Shown piece by piece: positions 7,011 through 8,565 of a stretch of 8,565 nt of DNA. The notes under the pieces are model-generated. The model was not told where the DNA came from and did not search any database. It saw only the letters and a list, made by a program, of their open reading frames with translations. The position numbers were made by a program, and so were the translations under genes. The DNA comes from Spirochaetaceae bacterium (GTDB taxonomy: Bacteria; Spirochaetota; Spirochaetia; Treponematales; Breznakiellaceae). The stretch covers positions 1 through 8,565 of the forward strand of contig JAITGJ010000248.1 in NCBI GenBank assembly GCA_031280705.1, written 5' to 3'. How positions within the stretch are numbered: position 1 is the first letter of the stretch; each line of letters begins with the position of its first letter.

Positions 7011-7042
7011 GCCCATCATCCGCATCCATGCGGATGATGGGC
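7011..7042. repeat. Perfect 15-bp inverted repeat in the murC leader
   Basis: GCCCATCATCCGCAT (7011-7025) and ATGCGGATGATGGGC (7028-7042) are exact reverse complements around CC. No T-run follows on either strand, so it is a poor terminator. If the candidate murC promoter is right, it lies in the 5' leader, 47 bases before the start codon. It has the same design as the left-end palindromes (long perfect arms, 2-nt pyrimidine centre) but a different sequence. Confidence 0.85.
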
Positions 7043-7074
7043 ACCTTACTCGCGGGGCCGGGAAAGCGGCGGTT

Positions 7075-7102
7075 CCTATAAAGTGTAGTAAACGGCAGGC
7101 AA
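7075..7102 (-). promoter_or_regulatory. Candidate sigma-70 promoter for the murC operon
   Basis: On the minus strand TTGCCT (7102-7097) and TATAGG (7080-7075) are separated by 16 nt, each matching four of six consensus positions. An overlapping alternative is TTGAAA (7112-7107) with TACACT (7087-7082), spacer 19. The zone is A/T-rich against a G+C-rich background, which supports a promoter somewhere here. It would give a leader of roughly 100 nt containing the 7011-7042 hairpin. Confidence 0.4.
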
Positions 7103-7130
7103 AAAATTTCAACACTTGGAGGAAATTCTC

Positions 7131-7159
7131 TTGTAGAAAATTACGTTTAACGGTACACT
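7131..7159 (+). promoter_or_regulatory. Candidate sigma-70 promoter for the DbpA-domain gene
   Basis: TTGTAG (7131-7136) and TACACT (7154-7159) are separated by an ideal 17-nt spacer in an A/T-rich patch. Transcription would begin near 7166 and leave a leader of about 150 nt before the ATG at 7314. The motifs are good but short. Confidence 0.45.
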
Positions 7160-7192
7160 GCAACGGGAAAATCACCGGGTCCGGGGAACGCC

Positions 7193-7215
7193 AACCGGCC
7201 GGGGGTTCCGGTTTT
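7193..7215 (+). terminator. Terminator-like hairpin in the 5' leader (possible attenuator)
   Basis: AACCGG (7193-7198) pairs with CCGGTT (7208-7213), and the sequence then runs into a short T stretch (7212-7215). It lies between the candidate promoter and the RNA-binding protein start, where an early-termination element could work. The T-run is short and the stem only six base pairs, so this is tentative. Confidence 0.25.
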
Positions 7216-7313
7216 GAAGAAACGCGCCCGCGCGCCGCGCGGACCGCCCCGCGGGGTCATCCGGCGGGGTTTCCGGACAAGTCCAATTGATAACGCAGAG
7301 GAGTTCCGTATTT

Positions 7314-8159
7314 ATGTCTGTTCCGTTTGATTCTATCCGCATTAAAAATCGTATCAGGGAGGGCCTTGAAAAAGCGTATGCCGAAGCCGATCCCGTCCTT
7401 TTGAACCGTTACCGGGCCCTGTTCAAAAAAGAAGTGTCCCTGTTCCGGCGCTCGTATGCCGCGGCCTACTTTCTGATGGAACTGGACCAGGGCGGGCCGC
7501 GTTATTCCCCGGAGCGGGGCCGGGCCGGAAGCGCCGTTCGCGGCGGCCGCGGCGGTTTCCGCTACGAGGGGAAAAGCGGCGAGGGAGCGGGCTCCGGCGC
7601 GGCCACCCTTCCGGAAGAAGAATCCACCCGCCTCTTTTTCGGCGCGGGAAGGAGCCGCAGGGTATTTCCCCGTGAATTACTGGGGCTTATCCTCTCCCGG
7701 ACCATGGCGGTGCGGGATGACGTGGGGCTTATCCGCATCCTTGACAATTATTCCTTTGTACAGGTGCGTTCCTCCGTGGCGGAAGAGATTATCAAGGCGC
7801 TGAACGGGAAATCCTTCCGCGGCCGCCCGCTTACCGTAAATTACGCGCGGGACAGAAAAACTTCCGAAGCCGAAAACGGCGGGGAAAATGGCGGCGTCAT
7901 GAATGACGGCGTCATGAATGACGATGCCAATTACCGCGATGCCGGTAATGACGGTTCCGGTAACGATTACGGCGGCGCCCTTGACGAAGACGGCATTGAC
8001 GAAGACTACGGCGGCGAAGACGACGACGGAGACGGCAGGCCGGAACGCGAAGACATTCTCCGCGCGGCTCCCGCTTCCGGCGGCGCCGGGGATGGCGGCG
8101 CCGGAAACGGCGGCGCCGGAAACGGCGAAGACGGGGACGCCCAGGGAACCGCCGGTTAA
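7314..8159 (+). CDS. DbpA-type RNA-binding domain protein with RGG-like linker and acidic Gly/Asn/Asp tail
   Basis: This 281-residue protein has no helicase motor. Residues 1-60 form a charged helical region of unknown function (ending FLMELDQGG). Residues 65-95 are a flexible Arg/Gly linker that includes RGGRGGFR. Residues about 105-180 resemble the DbpA/CsdA C-terminal RNA-binding domain of DEAD-box helicases, with the typical GLIRILDNYSFVQV (138-151), EEIIKALNG and FRGRPLTVNYARD (168-180). Residues 183-281 are low complexity, rich in Gly, Asn, Asp and Glu, and built partly from short DNA repeats. It probably binds structured RNA, perhaps rRNA, in the cytoplasm. Its target and function are unknown. 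The ATG at 7314 has AGAGGAG (7297-7303) ten bases upstream. An in-frame TTG at 7287 would extend it by nine residues through that site and is less likely. It is divergent from murC. Confidence 0.85.
   Translation: MSVPFDSIRIKNRIREGLEKAYAEADPVLLNRYRALFKKEVSLFRRSYAAAYFLMELDQGGPRYSPERGRAGSAVRGGRGGFRYEGKSGEGAGSGAATLPEEESTRLFFGAGRSRRVFPRELLGLILSRTMAVRDDVGLIRILDNYSFVQVRSSVAEEIIKALNGKSFRGRPLTVNYARDRKTSEAENGGENGGVMNDGVMNDDANYRDAGNDGSGNDYGGALDEDGIDEDYGGEDDDGDGRPEREDILRAAPASGGAGDGGAGNGGAGNGEDGDAQGTAG
7893..7922 (+). repeat. Two tandem 15-bp repeats in the acidic tail
   Basis: GGCGTCATGAATGAC occurs twice in exact tandem (7893-7907 and 7908-7922), encoding two GVMND units. The unit length is a multiple of three, so copy changes would lengthen or shorten the tail without frameshift. 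Confidence 0.9.
8079..8123 (+). repeat. Three tandem 15-bp repeats near the C-terminus
   Basis: Three units of GGCGGCGCCGG plus a four-base end (8079-8093, 8094-8108, 8109-8123) encode GGAGD, GGAGN and GGAGN. The last two are identical in DNA. This suggests slipped-strand expansion in the disordered tail. Confidence 0.9.
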
Positions 8160-8164
8160 CGGAG

Positions 8165-8190
8165 CGCTCATCACCGGTTCCCCGTGAGCG
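8165..8190. terminator. Hairpin just after the DbpA-domain gene
   Basis: CGCTCA (8165-8170) pairs with TGAGCG (8185-8190), five bases after the stop codon. The loop is 14 nt and the sequence after it (TTGTACC) has no T-run, so it is a weak intrinsic terminator candidate. Confidence 0.3.
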
Positions 8191-8206
8191 TTGTACCGGA
8201 CATTGC

Positions 8207-8233
8207 GGGGTCTGGGGCGCAGCCCCTGTCCCC
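8207..8233. repeat. G/C-rich nested hairpin between convergent genes
   Basis: GGGGC (8214-8218) pairs with GCCCC (8222-8226) around GCA. Outside a 3-nt internal loop on each side, GGGG (8207-8210) pairs with CCCC (8230-8233). It sits between two convergent stop codons (8159 and 8236) and may act as a bidirectional transcription block or be a dispersed G+C-rich repeat. There is no T-run on either strand. Confidence 0.55.
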
Positions 8234-8235
8234 CC

Positions 8236-8565
8236 CTACCCGATAAACGCTTCTTCCACCGGGGACCAGGGCCCCGTGTCGCCCCGGCTGTTTTCATAGC
8301 AGGCCGCATAATAACAGGGTTTCCCCTTGTCCGCCTCCGTGTGGGTTACCAGGTGGGTCGTTTTCCGGCTGAATTTCGACTTCGGCAAATCCGCCCCGGA
8401 CGCGGGCTTTTCGCCCCCCACCTGCCAGGCGTAGCGCACCCCGTAGGCGTCAGCGGGTTTGGAAGTGTCCCCGGTCGCGTGGTTCAGGGCCTTTATCTTA
8501 TGCTCATAATGGTTGACCGAATTTTCAACCACCGTATCCGGCTGGCTCGTGGGCGTTCCGTGGAC
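8236..8565 (-). CDS. Hypothetical protein, C-terminal part (fibronectin-like end), cut by window edge
   Basis: The frame stays open from the right edge of the window to a TAG at 8236-8238, giving the last 109 residues of a longer protein. A GTG at 8532 could be read as a start, but codons upstream of it continue without a stop (…TPTSQPDT…) and no start is needed inside the window. The segment contains YGVRYAWQVGGEKPASG, a SKFSRKTTHLVTHTEADKGK stretch and YYAACYENSRGDTGPWSP. The alternating pattern ending in a conserved Trp looks like a fibronectin type III-like beta-sandwich. From memory it resembles C-termini of hypothetical proteins in gut spirochaetes and Bacteroidetes. No signal peptide or function can be judged from this piece. 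It is convergent with the DbpA-domain gene. Confidence 0.7.
   Translation of the reverse strand, partial: VHGTPTSQPDTVVENSVNHYEHKIKALNHATGDTSKPADAYGVRYAWQVGGEKPASGADLPKSKFSRKTTHLVTHTEADKGKPCYYAACYENSRGDTGPWSPVEEAFIG

Larger units (their letters stand above)
6965..7313. other. Divergent intergenic region with two promoters and structured leaders
   Basis: No gene is supported in these 349 bp. From left to right it holds the presumed murC leader with a perfect hairpin (7011-7042), an A/T-rich promoter zone (about 7075-7160), and a very G+C-rich stretch (about 7190-7280) leading to the RNA-binding protein gene. The G+C-rich part includes the self-complementary CCCCGCGGGG (7247-7256) and several CCGG units, so the rightward transcript probably has a folded 5' leader. 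Confidence 0.6.

Noticed and set aside
7118..7136. GGAGG followed by TTG and an immediate TAG (start-stop)
   Set aside because: The TTGTAG serves better as the -35 of a promoter with an ideal spacer, so this segment would not be transcribed from it. A one-codon ORF cannot be supported.
7677..8309. Minus-strand open frame with a hydrophobic Val/Ala-rich translation opposite the DbpA-domain gene
   Set aside because: The apparent hydrophobic repeats come from reading the Gly/Asp tandem repeats backwards. The plus-strand frame has the ribosome-binding site and a recognisable domain.
1..8565. CRISPR array, tRNA or rRNA, insertion sequence, phage or toxin-antitoxin genes
   Set aside because: I saw no regularly spaced repeats, RNA gene consensus, transposase or integrase motifs, or small paired ORFs outside the genes described.

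Overview
This 8.6 kb window is G+C-rich bacterial chromosome. It reads best as a treponeme-like spirochaete, possibly of the gut-associated kind. I base that on the style of the (d)CMP kinase-like protein, a stand-alone DbpA-type RNA-binding protein, a MutY-like glycosylase without an iron-sulfur cluster, the gene order murC-yicC-cmk-mutY, and intergenic space filled with palindromic repeats. No database search was possible, so the taxonomic guess is moderate to weak.

Layout from left to right. Positions 1-269 carry no convincing gene and hold a cluster of hairpins: three strong inverted repeats and one imperfect one. Positions 270-3035 (minus strand) encode a large membrane hybrid histidine kinase with the order six or so membrane segments, GAF, HisKA, HATPase and two receiver domains. 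A gap of about 130 bp with terminator-like hairpins separates it from a tight minus-strand cluster. Transcribed leftward, this cluster is murC (peptidoglycan precursor ligase), yicC (endoribonuclease family), a cytidylate kinase-like P-loop gene, and a mutY-like DNA glycosylase. Neighbouring genes in it overlap by 4, 11 and about 14 bp, so it is very probably one translationally coupled operon. It mixes cell-wall synthesis, RNA turnover, nucleotide metabolism and DNA repair, which suggests a housekeeping operon rather than one pathway.

Positions 6965-7313 form a divergent intergenic region with candidate promoters on both strands, a perfect 15-bp inverted repeat in the presumed murC leader, and a G+C-rich structured leader for the rightward gene. 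That gene (7314-8159) joins an RGG-like linker, a DbpA-type RNA-binding domain and a repetitive acidic Gly/Asn/Asp tail. Downstream, after G+C-rich hairpins, lies the 3' end of a minus-strand gene (8236 to the window edge). It encodes the C-terminus of a hypothetical, perhaps fibronectin-like, protein.

There is no convincing sign of a new defence, mobile or biosynthetic system. The most interesting points are a 46-bp palindromic element lying in frame in the start of the cmk-like gene, the clusterless MutY, the low-complexity RNA-binding protein with its structured leader, and the left-end hairpin cluster.
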